Below are positions 34,164-42,689 of a stretch of 64,000 bases of DNA, piece after piece (position 1 is the stretch's first letter; each line of letters opens with the position of its first letter). Under the pieces are notes generated by a model. The model searched no databases and was not told where the DNA came from. It was given only the letters and a program-made list of their open reading frames with translations. Position numbers and translations under genes: made by a program. This stretch comes from JADZAI01 sp047602465. Its GTDB lineage: Bacteria; Pseudomonadota; Alphaproteobacteria; Micropepsales; Micropepsaceae. The stretch covers positions 1,550,001 to 1,614,000 of the forward strand of contig JASGHF010000001.1 in NCBI GenBank assembly GCA_047602465.1, in the 5' to 3' direction.

Positions 34164-35827
34164 GCCGCATCGACAATTCGCGCATCGTGCGCGCCGCACG
34201 GGGCACCGAACTCAGCGCGAAGTCGTGGCTGACCGAAGCGCCGATGCGGATGCTGATGAACAATCTGGACCGCGAAGTCGCCGAGAAGCCGGAGGAGCTG
34301 GTGGTCTATGGCGGCATCGGGCGGGCGGCGCGCGACTGGAACGCCTATGACAGGATCGTCGAGACGCTGAAGCGGCTGGAGGGCGACCAGACGCTGCTGG
34401 TGCAATCGGGCAAGCCGGTGGGCGTGTTTCCGACGCATGGCGATGCGCCCCGCGTCCTGATCGCCAATTCCAATCTCGTGCCGCATTGGGCGACGTGGGA
34501 GAAATTCCACGAGCTCGATAGGCAAGGACTGATGATGTACGGCCAGATGACGGCCGGGTCGTGGATCTATATCGGCACGCAGGGCATCGTTCAGGGCACC
34601 TACGAGACTTTCGTCGAGCTGGGCCGCAAGCATTATGACGGCGATACGGAAGGCCGCTGGCTGCTGACCGCAGGGCTTGGCGGCATGGGCGGGGCGCAGC
34701 CGCTGGCGGCGGTGATGGCGGGGTTTTCGTGCCTCGCCATCGAGTGCCAGCCCTCGCGTATCGAGATGCGGCTGAAGACCGGCTATCTCGACAAGAGTAC
34801 GGACGATCTGGATGTCGCGCTCAACATGCTGGCCGAGGCGAAGGCGAGCGGAAAGCCGGTGTCGGTGGGGCTGCTGGGCAATGCAGCGGACGTGCTGCCC
34901 GAACTGCTGAAGCGCGGGGTGCGGCCGGATGCGGTGACCGACCAGACTTCGGCGCATGACGTTCTGAACGGCTATCTGCCCAAGGGCTGGACGCTGGCCG
35001 AGTGGGAGGAGCGCAAGACGCGCGATCCGAAAGGCGTGGAGGCGGCGGCGCGCGCCTCTATCGCCGGGCATGTGAATGCGATGCTGGCGTTCCACGCGAT
35101 GGGCGTGCCCACCGTCGATTACGGCAACAATATCCGCCAGGTGGCGCTGGATGAGGGCGTGGGCGAAGCCTTCGCGTTTCCCGGTTTCGTGCCGGCCTAT
35201 ATCCGCCCGCTGTTCTGCCGGGGGATCGGGCCGTTCCGCTGGGCCGCGCTGTCCGGCGATCCGGAGGATATCTACAGGACCGACGCCAAGGTGAAGGAGC
35301 TGATGCCGCACGATACGCATCTGCATAACTGGCTGGACATGGCGAAGGCCAAAATCCGGTTTCAGGGCCTGCCGGCGCGTATCTGTTGGGTTGGCCTTGG
35401 CGACCGGCACCGGCTGGGCCTCGCCTTCAACGAGATGGTGGCGAAGGGCGAGCTGAAAGCGCCGGTGGTGATCGGGCGCGATCACCTCGATTCAGGATCG
35501 GTCGCTTCGCCCAATCGCGAGACGGAAGCGATGCTGGACGGATCGGACGCGGTTTCGGACTGGCCGCTGCTGAATGCCTTGCTGAACACGGCATCGGGCG
35601 CGACATGGGTGTCGCTGCATCATGGCGGCGGCGTGGGCATGGGCTTCTCGCAGCATAGCGGCATGGTGATCGTCTGCGACGGCACCGAGGCCGCCGCGCG
35701 GCGCGTGGCGCGCGTGCTGTGGAACGACCCGGCGACGGGCGTGATGCGCCATGCCGATGCGGGATACGACATTGCGAAAGAGGCCGCGCGTCAGCACGGC
35801 CTCGACCTGCCCGGGATAAGCTACTGA
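34160..35827 (+). CDS. hutU: Urocanate hydratase
   Basis: A 555-residue NAD-dependent urocanase that converts urocanate to imidazolone propionate. Recognisable parts: LRMLMNNLD-type start, YGGIGRAARDW, GQMTAGSWIYIGTQGI, GLGGMGGAQPLA, DQTSAHDVLNGYLP with the NAD-proximal region, and HHGGGVGMGFSQHSGMV. Length agrees with the family. The ATG overlaps the hutG stop. It ends the operon, three bases from the convergent BA14K-like gene; no terminator is evident. Confidence 0.97.
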   Translation: MSRIDNSRIVRAARGTELSAKSWLTEAPMRMLMNNLDREVAEKPEELVVYGGIGRAARDWNAYDRIVETLKRLEGDQTLLVQSGKPVGVFPTHGDAPRVLIANSNLVPHWATWEKFHELDRQGLMMYGQMTAGSWIYIGTQGIVQGTYETFVELGRKHYDGDTEGRWLLTAGLGGMGGAQPLAAVMAGFSCLAIECQPSRIEMRLKTGYLDKSTDDLDVALNMLAEAKASGKPVSVGLLGNAADVLPELLKRGVRPDAVTDQTSAHDVLNGYLPKGWTLAEWEERKTRDPKGVEAAARASIAGHVNAMLAFHAMGVPTVDYGNNIRQVALDEGVGEAFAFPGFVPAYIRPLFCRGIGPFRWAALSGDPEDIYRTDAKVKELMPHDTHLHNWLDMAKAKIRFQGLPARICWVGLGDRHRLGLAFNEMVAKGELKAPVVIGRDHLDSGSVASPNRETEAMLDGSDAVSDWPLLNALLNTASGATWVSLHHGGGVGMGFSQHSGMVIVCDGTEAAARRVARVLWNDPATGVMRHADAGYDIAKEAARQHGLDLPGISY

Positions 35828-35830
35828 CCG

Positions 35831-36214
35831 CTACAAATTGCAGTAGTAGCGGCGGCCGTCGCGGCCGATGAAGGTGTCGCTGTAGCGGTCGTAGCTGCGG
35901 TAGCGGCGCTCGCAGCGGCGGATGTGATCCCAGTTGCTGTCGCGGTAGCGATCATCGTTGCGGTAGCCGTCATCGTAGTAGCGGTCGCGGCGGTTCTGCT
36001 GCGAGCCGATGATGATGGCGCCCAGCGTCAGGGCGAGGATCGCGGCGGCGGCGGCGTCATTGTTCCGGCGGTGACGGCGATCATGGTAACCGTAGTCGTT
36101 GTGGTGGCGCTCGTAGCGGTCGCCGCGATGGCGCGCTTCGGACGTGCCGGCGAAGGTGACGGAACTGGTCGCGAGCATCGCGAAAGCCAGCGCCGTAGCG
36201 ATCATCTTGCGCAT
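35831..36214 (-). CDS. BA14K-like small exported protein
   Basis: About 127 residues from MRKMIATALAFAML, chosen because GAGGAGAAG lies just upstream; an open extension of 32 codons is not supported. After a cleavable signal (AFA/SEA region) the chain is a low-complexity run of Arg, Asp, Tyr and His, interrupted by one hydrophobic segment (AAAAAILALTLGAIII). The C-terminus RRCERRYRSYDRYSDTF followed by GRDGRRYYC matches BA14K/C-terminal family proteins, surface or periplasmic proteins of unknown role in alphaproteobacteria. Confidence 0.72.
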   Translation of the reverse strand: MRKMIATALAFAMLATSSVTFAGTSEARHRGDRYERHHNDYGYHDRRHRRNNDAAAAAILALTLGAIIIGSQQNRRDRYYDDGYRNDDRYRDSNWDHIRRCERRYRSYDRYSDTFIGRDGRRYYCNL

Positions 36215-36378
36215 GAGGCTTCTCCTCGGGACGCAGCCTTTTGCTGCGTGATTGGCGATGGTTTCATTTTCGGAGCGGCGAGGTGAATTGCACCTGAACG
36301 CCCCGTTCATGTGCGCCCCCAGGCGGGCCGCCCATGTGATGAACGGCGCAGGCGGCCCCCGCGTTCCTTCACATCGCC

Positions 36379-36407
36379 TTGACGCCGGAGCTGAGCGAGC
36401 CTATCGG
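36379..36407 (+). promoter_or_regulatory. Candidate sigma70 promoter for the rsgA leader transcript
   Basis: TTGACG (36379-36384), a 17-base spacer and TATCGG (36402-36407). A start near 36414 would give a 31-base 5' UTR before the leader ORF. The -10 is imperfect. Confidence 0.5.
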
Positions 36408-36444
36408 TTGGCCATCGCAACCCGCCGGCAGAAGGAGGCGCATC

Positions 36445-36495
36445 ATGACCGATATTGTTCGCGCAACGCTTCGCGCCGCACGCGGGCTCGCCTGA
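36445..36495 (+). CDS. 16-residue leader peptide upstream of rsgA
   Basis: A short ORF, MTDIVRATLRAARGLA, with an excellent SD (GAAGGAGG) seven bases before its ATG, the best SD in this area. It ends seven bases before a large hairpin that hides the rsgA SD. Its size and position are those of a regulatory uORF. The three Arg codons are all CGC, so amino-acid-specific stalling is not obvious; translation up to the stop may be what matters. Its existence as a translated peptide is inferred. Confidence 0.55.
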   Translation: MTDIVRATLRAARGLA

Positions 36496-36501
36496 TTTCA
36501 G

Positions 36502-36551
36502 GTCGTCCTCCGGCGGCGCTTCACGCGCATCGCCATTTTCTCAAGGACGAC
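36502..36551 (+). promoter_or_regulatory. SD-sequestering stem-loop between leader ORF and rsgA
   Basis: An outer 8-bp stem pairs GTCGTCCT (36502-36509) with AGGACGAC (36544-36551); the latter contains the rsgA SD (AAGGA). Inside, GGCGGCGC (36512-36519) pairs with GCGC-CGCC (36525-36534, two-base bulge) around a TTCAC loop. A ribosome on the leader stop at 36493-36495 would cover the left arm and release the SD, the logic of a translational attenuator. Confidence 0.55.
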
Positions 36552-36555
36552 ACAC

Positions 36556-37626
36556 TTGCTTGAACACTATGGCTGGAGCGAGACGCTCCGGCAGCAATTC
36601 GAACCTTATGCGGCCGAGGGCCTGAAGCCCGGCCGCGTCATCATCCACCAGCGCGGGCCGTATCGCATCGTCACCGACGAGGGCGAACTGTCCGCCGAAA
36701 TGTCCGGCCGCTTCGTGCGCGAGGCGGAGATGGGCGGATTTCCCGCCGCCGGAGACTGGGTCGCCGCATCGCTTCGCCCGCACGAAGGGGCCGCGACGAT
36801 CCACGCCGTGCTGCCGCGCCGCACCGCCTTCATCCGCAAGGCGGCGGGACGCGGCCGCGTGGCCCAGGTGGTCGCCGCGAATGTCGACATCGCCTTCCTG
36901 GCGCTGTCGCTGAACGACGATCTGAACATCCGCCGGCTGGAGCGCTATCTCGCCAGCGTTCACGAAAGCGGTGCGGAGCCGCAGATCGTGCTGACCAAGG
37001 CCGATCTGACGGCCGATGCCGAAGCGCGCGGCGCGGACGTGGCGGCGGCGGCGAAAGACGTGAAGGTGCATCTTGTGTCCGTCCGCGCCGGGACGGGGCT
37101 GGAGAGCGTGCGCGCCGAGTTCAGGCCGGGCCTGACCGCCGTGCTGCTCGGTTCATCCGGCGTCGGCAAGTCGACGCTGGTGAACGCGCTGGCCGGCGCC
37201 GAACGGATGGCGACGCGCGCCATCCGCGAGGACGACGACAAGGGCCGCCACACGACGACGCATCGCGAACTGGTGCTGTTGCCGGGGGGCGGGCTGTTGC
37301 TCGACACGCCGGGCATGCGCGAGCTGGCGCTGTGGGAGGCCGATGAGGGCGTTTCGCAGACCTTCGAGGATATCGAAGCGCTGGAAGCGGCGTGCCGGTT
37401 CAGCGACTGCGGGCACGGAAACGAGCCGGGATGTGCGGTGCGGGCGGCGCTGGAGAGCGGCGATCTCGATCCGGCGCGGCTGGAGAGCCACCGCAAGCTG
37501 AAAGGCGAGCTGGCGCACGAGCAGCGCAAGGAAGACCCCGCCGCCCGCGCCGCCCACAAGAAGATGTGGGTGACGCGGGCCAAGGCGCTGAAGGCCCGCT
37601 ACAAGGCGCGGAACGAGGACGACTAG
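36556..37626 (+). CDS. rsgA: Ribosome small subunit-dependent GTPase A
   Basis: A 356-residue circularly permuted GTPase that acts in late 30S subunit maturation. An N-terminal OB domain (residues 25-110) precedes the G motifs in permuted order: TKAD (G4), GSSGVGKSTL (G1), DTPGMREL (G3). The C-terminal zinc knuckle is CRFSDCGHGNEPGC. The start is TTG with AAGGA seven bases before it, inside a hairpin. It converges with the sulfatase gene, overlapping by four bases. Confidence 0.95.
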   Translation: MLEHYGWSETLRQQFEPYAAEGLKPGRVIIHQRGPYRIVTDEGELSAEMSGRFVREAEMGGFPAAGDWVAASLRPHEGAATIHAVLPRRTAFIRKAAGRGRVAQVVAANVDIAFLALSLNDDLNIRRLERYLASVHESGAEPQIVLTKADLTADAEARGADVAAAAKDVKVHLVSVRAGTGLESVRAEFRPGLTAVLLGSSGVGKSTLVNALAGAERMATRAIREDDDKGRHTTTHRELVLLPGGGLLLDTPGMRELALWEADEGVSQTFEDIEALEAACRFSDCGHGNEPGCAVRAALESGDLDPARLESHRKLKGELAHEQRKEDPAARAAHKKMWVTRAKALKARYKARNEDD

Positions 37627-39290
37627 TTCGACCAGTAGATGTAGCGGTCTTCCTTGGTCCAGGGACGATTGAGGGGGTGGTCGATCGGGATCACCCCTTC
37701 CAGCAGCGCGGGCCAGAGCGGCTTCACCTGTTCCGCCTGCCAGCCGGCGATGAGCGCCTGCATTTCGGCGACGCGGCCGGGTTCGGCGGCGGCGAGATTC
37801 GTCTTCTCCGCCGGATCGGCCGCCAGATCGTAAAGCGCGACCAGCCTGGAGGTGTCTTCCACCTGCAGCTTCCAGTCGCCCTGGCGGACCGCGACATAGG
37901 GGCCGGAGCGCCAGAAGAGAATCTGGTGCGGCTGGCCCGAAGCCGTGCCGGTGATGAACGGGACGACGTCGACGCCATCGATCTTGCGATCGGCCGGAAG
38001 CGGCGCGCCTGCCGCACCGGCGGCGGTGGCGAAGATGTCGAAATGGCTGATCGGGGCGCCGTAGGTGGCGCCGGCGGGCAGGACGCCCGGCCAGCGCATG
38101 AAGAACGGCACGCGGATGCCGCCTTCATAGAAGGTCGCCTTCCAGCCGCTGTAAGGCGCGTTCAGCCCGTCGAGGCCGACATAGTGCGCGCCGCCATTGT
38201 CGCTGGTGAAGATGACGAGCGTGTTCTCGTCCAGCCCCTGCGCTTTCAGTTCGGCCAGAACGCGGCCGATGCCGCGATCGAGCTGACGCACCATGGCGGC
38301 ATAGACGCGCAGGGTGTGATCCTGGATTTCAGGCAGCGCGTCGTAGTCCGATTTCAGCGCCTGAAGCGGCGTGTGGACCGCGTTATAGGCGAGATACATG
38401 AAGAACGGCCGGTCCTTGTTGGCGCGGATCGCGGCGATCGCCTGATCCGACAGATAGTCGGTCATGTGCGCGTTGGGCTTGAAGATCGGCCCGGAATTGT
38501 AGCGCACGCCGTTGGTGAGGCCGGCCCAGAGGAATTTGTCGATCGGGTCGAAATCCTGCCTGGCGTTGACGACCTCCGGATCGTCTTCGTCCATGAACAT
38601 GGCGGCGCCGGAATAGAAGCCGAGGCTTTCGTCGAAACCGCGCGCTTCGGGGCGCATGTTCTCGGTTTCGCCGAGGTGCCACTTGCCCAGATGCACCGTG
38701 TGATAGCCCGCGCCCTGCATCATCGCGGCGATGGTCTGTTCGGTCGCGGGAATGCCGAGTTCGCGGAAATCTGGAACGTCGGCCTCGCGATCCGGGTGGT
38801 AGAGGACCGGCCAGGGCGCGTTGCCCTGATGGCCGCCGACGAGACGCTGGAAGCCGAGCGGCGTCGGCGTGAACTCATAGCCGAAGCGCGTCGCGTAGCG
38901 GCCCGTCATGAGCGCGGCGCGGGAGGGCGCGCAGGTCGCGTTGCCGGCATAGCCGGCGGGAAAATTGACGCCGTCGCGGCCGATGGAATCGATATTCGGC
39001 GTCTTGATGAGGCCGCCGGCCGTGCCGCCGCCATAGAAGGAGACGTCATTGTAGCCGAGGTCGTCGGCGAGGATGACGATGACGTTGGGCTTGCGTTTCG
39101 CGCCGGGGATGGGCGTCTGCTCCGGTGCCTTCTGCCAGACGACCTCCTGGTAGGGGCCGGGGGTCGGCTTCTGCCAGCTCGCGTAGAGCAGGATGAAGCC
39201 TTCACGGCCGCCGATGGCGAACCACGTCGCGACGAGTGCGACGGCGAGGACGCCGAGCGCGATACCAATCCGTTTCAACCAGCGCATCAT
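37623..39290 (-). CDS. Membrane-anchored type I sulfatase
   Basis: A 555-residue sulfatase. The start is the ATG that overlaps the FGE stop (ATGA); a longer frame is unsupported. Residues 5-27 form a signal anchor (KRIGIALGVLAVALVATWF), so the catalytic domain faces the periplasm. The formylglycine motif is TCAPSR (Cys120), metal ligands D76/D77 are in ILADDLGYND, and FTSDNGG carries the later Asp-Asn pair. The last gene of a four-gene operon directly behind its presumed activating FGE. Substrate unknown. Confidence 0.92.
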   Translation of the reverse strand: MMRWLKRIGIALGVLAVALVATWFAIGGREGFILLYASWQKPTPGPYQEVVWQKAPEQTPIPGAKRKPNVIVILADDLGYNDVSFYGGGTAGGLIKTPNIDSIGRDGVNFPAGYAGNATCAPSRAALMTGRYATRFGYEFTPTPLGFQRLVGGHQGNAPWPVLYHPDREADVPDFRELGIPATEQTIAAMMQGAGYHTVHLGKWHLGETENMRPEARGFDESLGFYSGAAMFMDEDDPEVVNARQDFDPIDKFLWAGLTNGVRYNSGPIFKPNAHMTDYLSDQAIAAIRANKDRPFFMYLAYNAVHTPLQALKSDYDALPEIQDHTLRVYAAMVRQLDRGIGRVLAELKAQGLDENTLVIFTSDNGGAHYVGLDGLNAPYSGWKATFYEGGIRVPFFMRWPGVLPAGATYGAPISHFDIFATAAGAAGAPLPADRKIDGVDVVPFITGTASGQPHQILFWRSGPYVAVRQGDWKLQVEDTSRLVALYDLAADPAEKTNLAAAEPGRVAEMQALIAGWQAEQVKPLWPALLEGVIPIDHPLNRPWTKEDRYIYWSN

Positions 39291-40267
39291 GGCGCGCCCT
39301 CCCTTGCTGAGGCTTGTCGTTGTGCGTCGTCCCGCTTCACCGTGCGGAAGCCGATATGTGATGCGCCGTCGCCGGCCGCGGCGGCGGTGCGCGCGGCGGG
39401 GCGATAGCGCAGGCAGTAATTGTCGGCGCAGAGGAACGAGCCGCCCTTGATGACGCGCTGCGTCGCGTAGGGATCGGCGGGATCGTAGGAGGCGAGATCG
39501 GGCGCGTCGTCGGGCGCGGATGTCAGATCGCCGCGCCAGATGTCGCTGGTCCACTGCCACACATTGCCGGCCATGTCGTAGAGGCCATAGCCGTTGGCGG
39601 GGAAGCAGCCGACGGGCGCGGGCGCGGCGCGGAAGCCATCGTCGCCCTTGTCTTCAAGCGGGAACGCGCCCTGCCAGGTGTTGGCTTTCGCCTTGCCCTC
39701 GGCCGGGCGTTCGTCGCCCCAGACATAGACCTTGCCGTCGAGGCCGCCGCGCGCGGCGAATTCCCATTCCGCCTCGGTCGGCAGGTCGCGGCCGCGCCAC
39801 CCGGCATAGGCGAGCGCATCCTCGTAGGCGATGTGGACGACGGGCAGCGCGCCCAGGCCATCGATGGAGCTGTCCGGTCCGGTGGGGTGACGCCAGTCGG
39901 CGCCGGGGACGATCTGCCACCATTGCGAGGGATCGCCGAGATCGACGCCGTCGCCCGCGCCGACGAAGACGAGCGAGGAAGGCTGCGGCCCGCGTTCGGC
40001 GCGGGTGACGTAGCCGGTGGCGGCGACGAAGGCGGCGAATTCGGCATTGGTCACGTCGGCGCGATCCATGCGGAACGGCTTGACGGTGACCTGGCGCGGC
40101 GGACCTTCGCCCGGCATCTGGCCGCGCGCGCCCATCATCATCGTGCCGCCCGGAATGGCGACATCGCCGGCGGTGTCGGCGCTGCACTGCGTGACGGCCG
40201 CCTGCCGCGCGCCGCCCTCGCCGCAGGCGGCGAGCGTGAACGCCAGAAGAAGGCCGGCCCAGCGCAT
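39287..40267 (-). CDS. Formylglycine-generating enzyme family lipoprotein
   Basis: A 326-residue FGE-sulfatase domain protein with a lipoprotein signal (LLLAFTLAAC, Cys15). Unlike many SUMF1-like relatives it keeps both catalytic copper-binding cysteines: GGSFLC-ADNYC (Cys280 and Cys285), followed by the expected LRYRPAAR and HIGFR. NVWQWTSDIW is the family centre. It should oxidise the Cys of C-x-P-x-R sulfatases to formylglycine. Export to the periplasmic face is unusual and matches the anchored sulfatase encoded next. Coupled to neighbours by overlaps on both sides. Confidence 0.9.
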   Translation of the reverse strand: MRWAGLLLAFTLAACGEGGARQAAVTQCSADTAGDVAIPGGTMMMGARGQMPGEGPPRQVTVKPFRMDRADVTNAEFAAFVAATGYVTRAERGPQPSSLVFVGAGDGVDLGDPSQWWQIVPGADWRHPTGPDSSIDGLGALPVVHIAYEDALAYAGWRGRDLPTEAEWEFAARGGLDGKVYVWGDERPAEGKAKANTWQGAFPLEDKGDDGFRAAPAPVGCFPANGYGLYDMAGNVWQWTSDIWRGDLTSAPDDAPDLASYDPADPYATQRVIKGGSFLCADNYCLRYRPAARTAAAAGDGASHIGFRTVKRDDAQRQASAREGAP

Positions 40268-41298
40268 CAGATGGCCGCCTCGATCAGCGGCATGCAGCCG
40301 CTCTCCGCCAGCAGGCCGCCGACGGTCTGGCGCGCGGCATCAGGCAGGGCGGCGAAGGACTGACGGAGCCACATCACGCATTTCGCCTGATAGGGGAAAG
40401 TCTGTTGCGACCATGCGAGCCCGTCGACTTCGGTTTCGACCATCGGCTTGCCCGCCGCGGCGGCGCGGGCGTTGGCGATCATGACCGGCACGTAGGTGCG
40501 GGCGGTTTCCTTAAGAAGATCGATGAGGGTCGATGGCGGCGCGGCGGGATCGAGCCAACCGTCTTCGCCGGCCTCAAGACCGGAAAGATCTTCCATCACG
40601 TCGACCCAGGCGAAGACGCGCGGCGCGCCAGCAAGGGTTTCCGCCATCGGCGTCGGGTCGAAATGGGTGAGCTGCGTCAGCTGACCGTAGGCCGCGAAGT
40701 CCGACGCGCCGGGCCGCGCGCCCATCAGGAAGGGATGGACCTTCAGATGCGCCTGCAACGCCGCCACATACCGGCGATAGCTCGCCTCGATAACCGGAGC
40801 GGTGACGGCGTTGGAGCCGACGACATAGAGACGGTCGATCTGGCGTCTGGAGAACATCGCCTTCATCGCCGCAAGCGTGTCGTCGGGCGCGGTGATGCCG
40901 CGCCACATCGGCAGGATGGTGCCGGCGCGGTCGATATCCGCCTGATAGTGCCAGCGATAGTGGAACATCGCCTTGGTCAGCCACTCGTCGGCATAATCCT
41001 CAAGCAGCTCGTCGAGATAGCGGAGCGCGGGATCGGACGGCAGGACGGCGCGGCCGCGATGTTCGCGCTCAAGCCGGCGGATGATGGGCGAGGAATCGAC
41101 CACCGCCTCCAGCGCGCCATCGGGGCCGGGCAGATAAAAGGTCGGCAGCAGCTCGACCTTGGGCCTGGGGAGGTTCGGATGCGCGCCATGGCCGCCGAGA
41201 AGGAAGCGGTAGGGCAGACGGCGATAGCGCAGCAGCGCCAGCATCTTGCGCGTATAGGGCGAGCCGGGCGCGCCGGAGAGAAGGATCGGATCGTTCAT
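40267..41298 (-). CDS. Glutathione S-transferase-like protein
   Basis: A 343-residue protein beginning MNDPILLSGAPGSPYTRKML; this ATG overlaps the upstream stop (ATGA) and is preferred to an extended frame. The N-terminal 80 residues are a GST thioredoxin domain (SGAPGSPYTRKM, then VELLPTFYL and VVDSSPIIRRLE, the GSH-contact Ser). The remaining part is a long helical domain, about 100 residues larger than in common GSTs, with GARPGASDFAAYGQL as the usual N-capping helix. Operon context suggests glutathione-dependent catabolism; substrate unknown. Confidence 0.82.
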   Translation of the reverse strand: MNDPILLSGAPGSPYTRKMLALLRYRRLPYRFLLGGHGAHPNLPRPKVELLPTFYLPGPDGALEAVVDSSPIIRRLEREHRGRAVLPSDPALRYLDELLEDYADEWLTKAMFHYRWHYQADIDRAGTILPMWRGITAPDDTLAAMKAMFSRRQIDRLYVVGSNAVTAPVIEASYRRYVAALQAHLKVHPFLMGARPGASDFAAYGQLTQLTHFDPTPMAETLAGAPRVFAWVDVMEDLSGLEAGEDGWLDPAAPPSTLIDLLKETARTYVPVMIANARAAAAGKPMVETEVDGLAWSQQTFPYQAKCVMWLRQSFAALPDAARQTVGGLLAESGCMPLIEAAI

Positions 41299-42494
41299 GG
41301 TGACCTGGCGTCCGTGGCGGCGATGAGATCGTTTTCCACCGCCCAGAGGCGATCCTGGCCCCAATGCGCCCGCCCACCATTGACGCTGAGCGACGGCGCG
41401 CCCCAGAGGCCGTGCGCGAAGAGCGCCTGACGGTTGGCCTCGGCCACCGGCCGCCAGCTTTCGTCCTTCAGGGCTTCTTCAACGAAGGGGCCGTCGAGAC
41501 CTGCACGCGCGGCGATCCTGTGGAGGCCGGCGTCGGTGGCGCCATCGACGCCTTCCGACCAGACGGCGCGCAGGAAGCTTTCGGCGAAGTCTTCACCGCG
41601 GCCAAGCGGGATGGCCTTCGCCAGGACGGCGATGCCGCGTTCCGTGGCCGCCCCGCGCGGATCGACGATGCGCCCGAACGGAAGACCGACGCGGTCGGCC
41701 TCGCGTTTGGTGTCGAACATGATGTAGCGGCTTTTCGGCGGCGGCACGGGAAGGCCGCGCATGACCATGGGCAGGATGAAGCGAAGACGGAGTTCTGCGC
41801 CATAGTGGCGGGCCAGCTGGCGCACGCGCGGCGTGGCGATCCAGGTGTAGGGGCTGCGGAACGAGAAGAAATAGTCGAGCACCGGCGCCTTGCCGTTGGC
41901 CGGCAGGGCTTTCAGTTCGACATCCCTGACCGGCGCGAGGGCGATTTCGGGCGTTCCGGCCTTCATCAACCCAGCAGCGCGAAGGCGCGCTTCGAGATGA
42001 TGCAGGCGATCGAGGCCCCAATACCATTCCTTCTCGAAAGAGAACGTGCCGCCGAGATAGTGCCCGGTTTCGGTGCGGAGTTTCGCCGCAGCGGTGAGCG
42101 CCGCGTCGGTTTCGGCGGCGTCGGCGGCGGGCATCGCCTCCAGCGCCGCGCGGTCGCCGCGCCAGAGCGCCTCGCCGATCCTGAGGGCTGCGGCCGGAAA
42201 GCCGCCCTGCTTCGCCGCCGCAACCAGCGCCGCGCTGGCGAGCGCCACGAGCGCCGCTTCGGGCGGGGCGACATTCTCGCTCCAGGAAAGTCTGAGGCGG
42301 CGGGCGAGCGTGCCGGCATCGCGGATGGACCATTGGACGAGGCGCGCGCGCTCGGGCGCGGCGGCGTCATCCGGCGGCGGGACGATATGCACCCTGATCG
42401 ACGGCACCGCCCGCGCGGCGAGCGCGTCCAGCGCCTGCAGGCAGAGATGGCTGTAGGGATCGTCGGCCTGATGGAAATAGTGGATTTCGCTCAT
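41295..42494 (-). CDS. Two-domain DsbA/2-hydroxychromene-2-carboxylate isomerase-like protein
   Basis: About 399 residues. GGGAGG lies five bases before the ATG of MSEIHYFHQA, which is preferred; an in-frame ATG at 42605 would add 37 residues but has no spaced SD. Two thioredoxin-like (kappa GST/HCCA isomerase) units are fused: the first starts IHYFHQADDPYSHLC, the second LDYFFSFRSPYTWIA, where S-P-Y is the GSH-contact site of HCCA isomerases. WGAPSLSVNG near the end is the cis-Pro segment. First gene of the leftward operon; likely a GSH-dependent isomerase or reductase. Confidence 0.83.
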   Translation of the reverse strand: MSEIHYFHQADDPYSHLCLQALDALAARAVPSIRVHIVPPPDDAAAPERARLVQWSIRDAGTLARRLRLSWSENVAPPEAALVALASAALVAAAKQGGFPAAALRIGEALWRGDRAALEAMPAADAAETDAALTAAAKLRTETGHYLGGTFSFEKEWYWGLDRLHHLEARLRAAGLMKAGTPEIALAPVRDVELKALPANGKAPVLDYFFSFRSPYTWIATPRVRQLARHYGAELRLRFILPMVMRGLPVPPPKSRYIMFDTKREADRVGLPFGRIVDPRGAATERGIAVLAKAIPLGRGEDFAESFLRAVWSEGVDGATDAGLHRIAARAGLDGPFVEEALKDESWRPVAEANRQALFAHGLWGAPSLSVNGGRAHWGQDRLWAVENDLIAATDARSP

Positions 42495-42624
42495 GCGCCC
42501 TCCCACGCGCCTTGGCAGAGCAACGAGCGCACGGCGCATGTCGCGCCGCGTGTGACTGGTCAGCCAGGATGAGATGGCGCCGCTGAGCGCCTCTTTCACC
42601 GTCATCTCCTGCCCCGTGCCCGGC

Positions 42625-42653
42625 TTGACCGCCGTGACTTATAGTGACATTAT
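42625..42653 (+). promoter_or_regulatory. Rightward promoter of the haloalkane dehalogenase operon
   Basis: TTGACC (42625-42630), a 17-base spacer and CATTAT (42648-42653). Predicted start near 42660 gives a 40-base leader with AAGGAGGA before the ATG at 42700. Confidence 0.65.
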
Positions 42654-42666
42654 GCGTGCCACTATA
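42640..42666. promoter_or_regulatory. 27-bp dyad, probable TetR operator shared by both operons
   Basis: TATAGTGACA-N7-TGCCACTATA, 9 of 10 positions symmetric. It covers the -10 boxes of both the rightward and leftward promoters. Size and symmetry match TetR-family operators, and a TetR gene is third in the rightward operon. Confidence 0.7.
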
Positions 42667-42689
42667 TCTGACGGATGATATCCGGTCAA
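42661..42689 (-). promoter_or_regulatory. Leftward promoter of the HCCA/GST/FGE/sulfatase operon
   Basis: On the minus strand TTGACC (42689-42684), 17-base spacer, TATAGT (42666-42661), a near-consensus -10 formed by the operator arm itself. Predicted start near 42654. Confidence 0.65.

Noticed and set aside
35924..36286. Val/Ala-rich plus-strand frame opposite the BA14K-like gene
   Set aside because: It is the reverse complement of Arg/Asp/Tyr codon repeats, giving an artificial hydrophobic chain.
36215..36310. Longer start for the BA14K-like protein
   Set aside because: The extra 32 codons lack an SD and would place the signal peptide internally; GAGGAGAAG marks the later ATG.
36303..36346. 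CCGTTCAT...ATGAACGG inverted repeat as a terminator
   Set aside because: The 28-base spacer and absence of a T tract make termination unlikely; noted only as a possible operator between the BA14K-like gene and the rsgA leader.
37392..39407. 671-codon open frame on the plus strand
   Set aside because: Overlaps the rsgA tail and the sulfatase in antisense; no start context and no recognisable domain.
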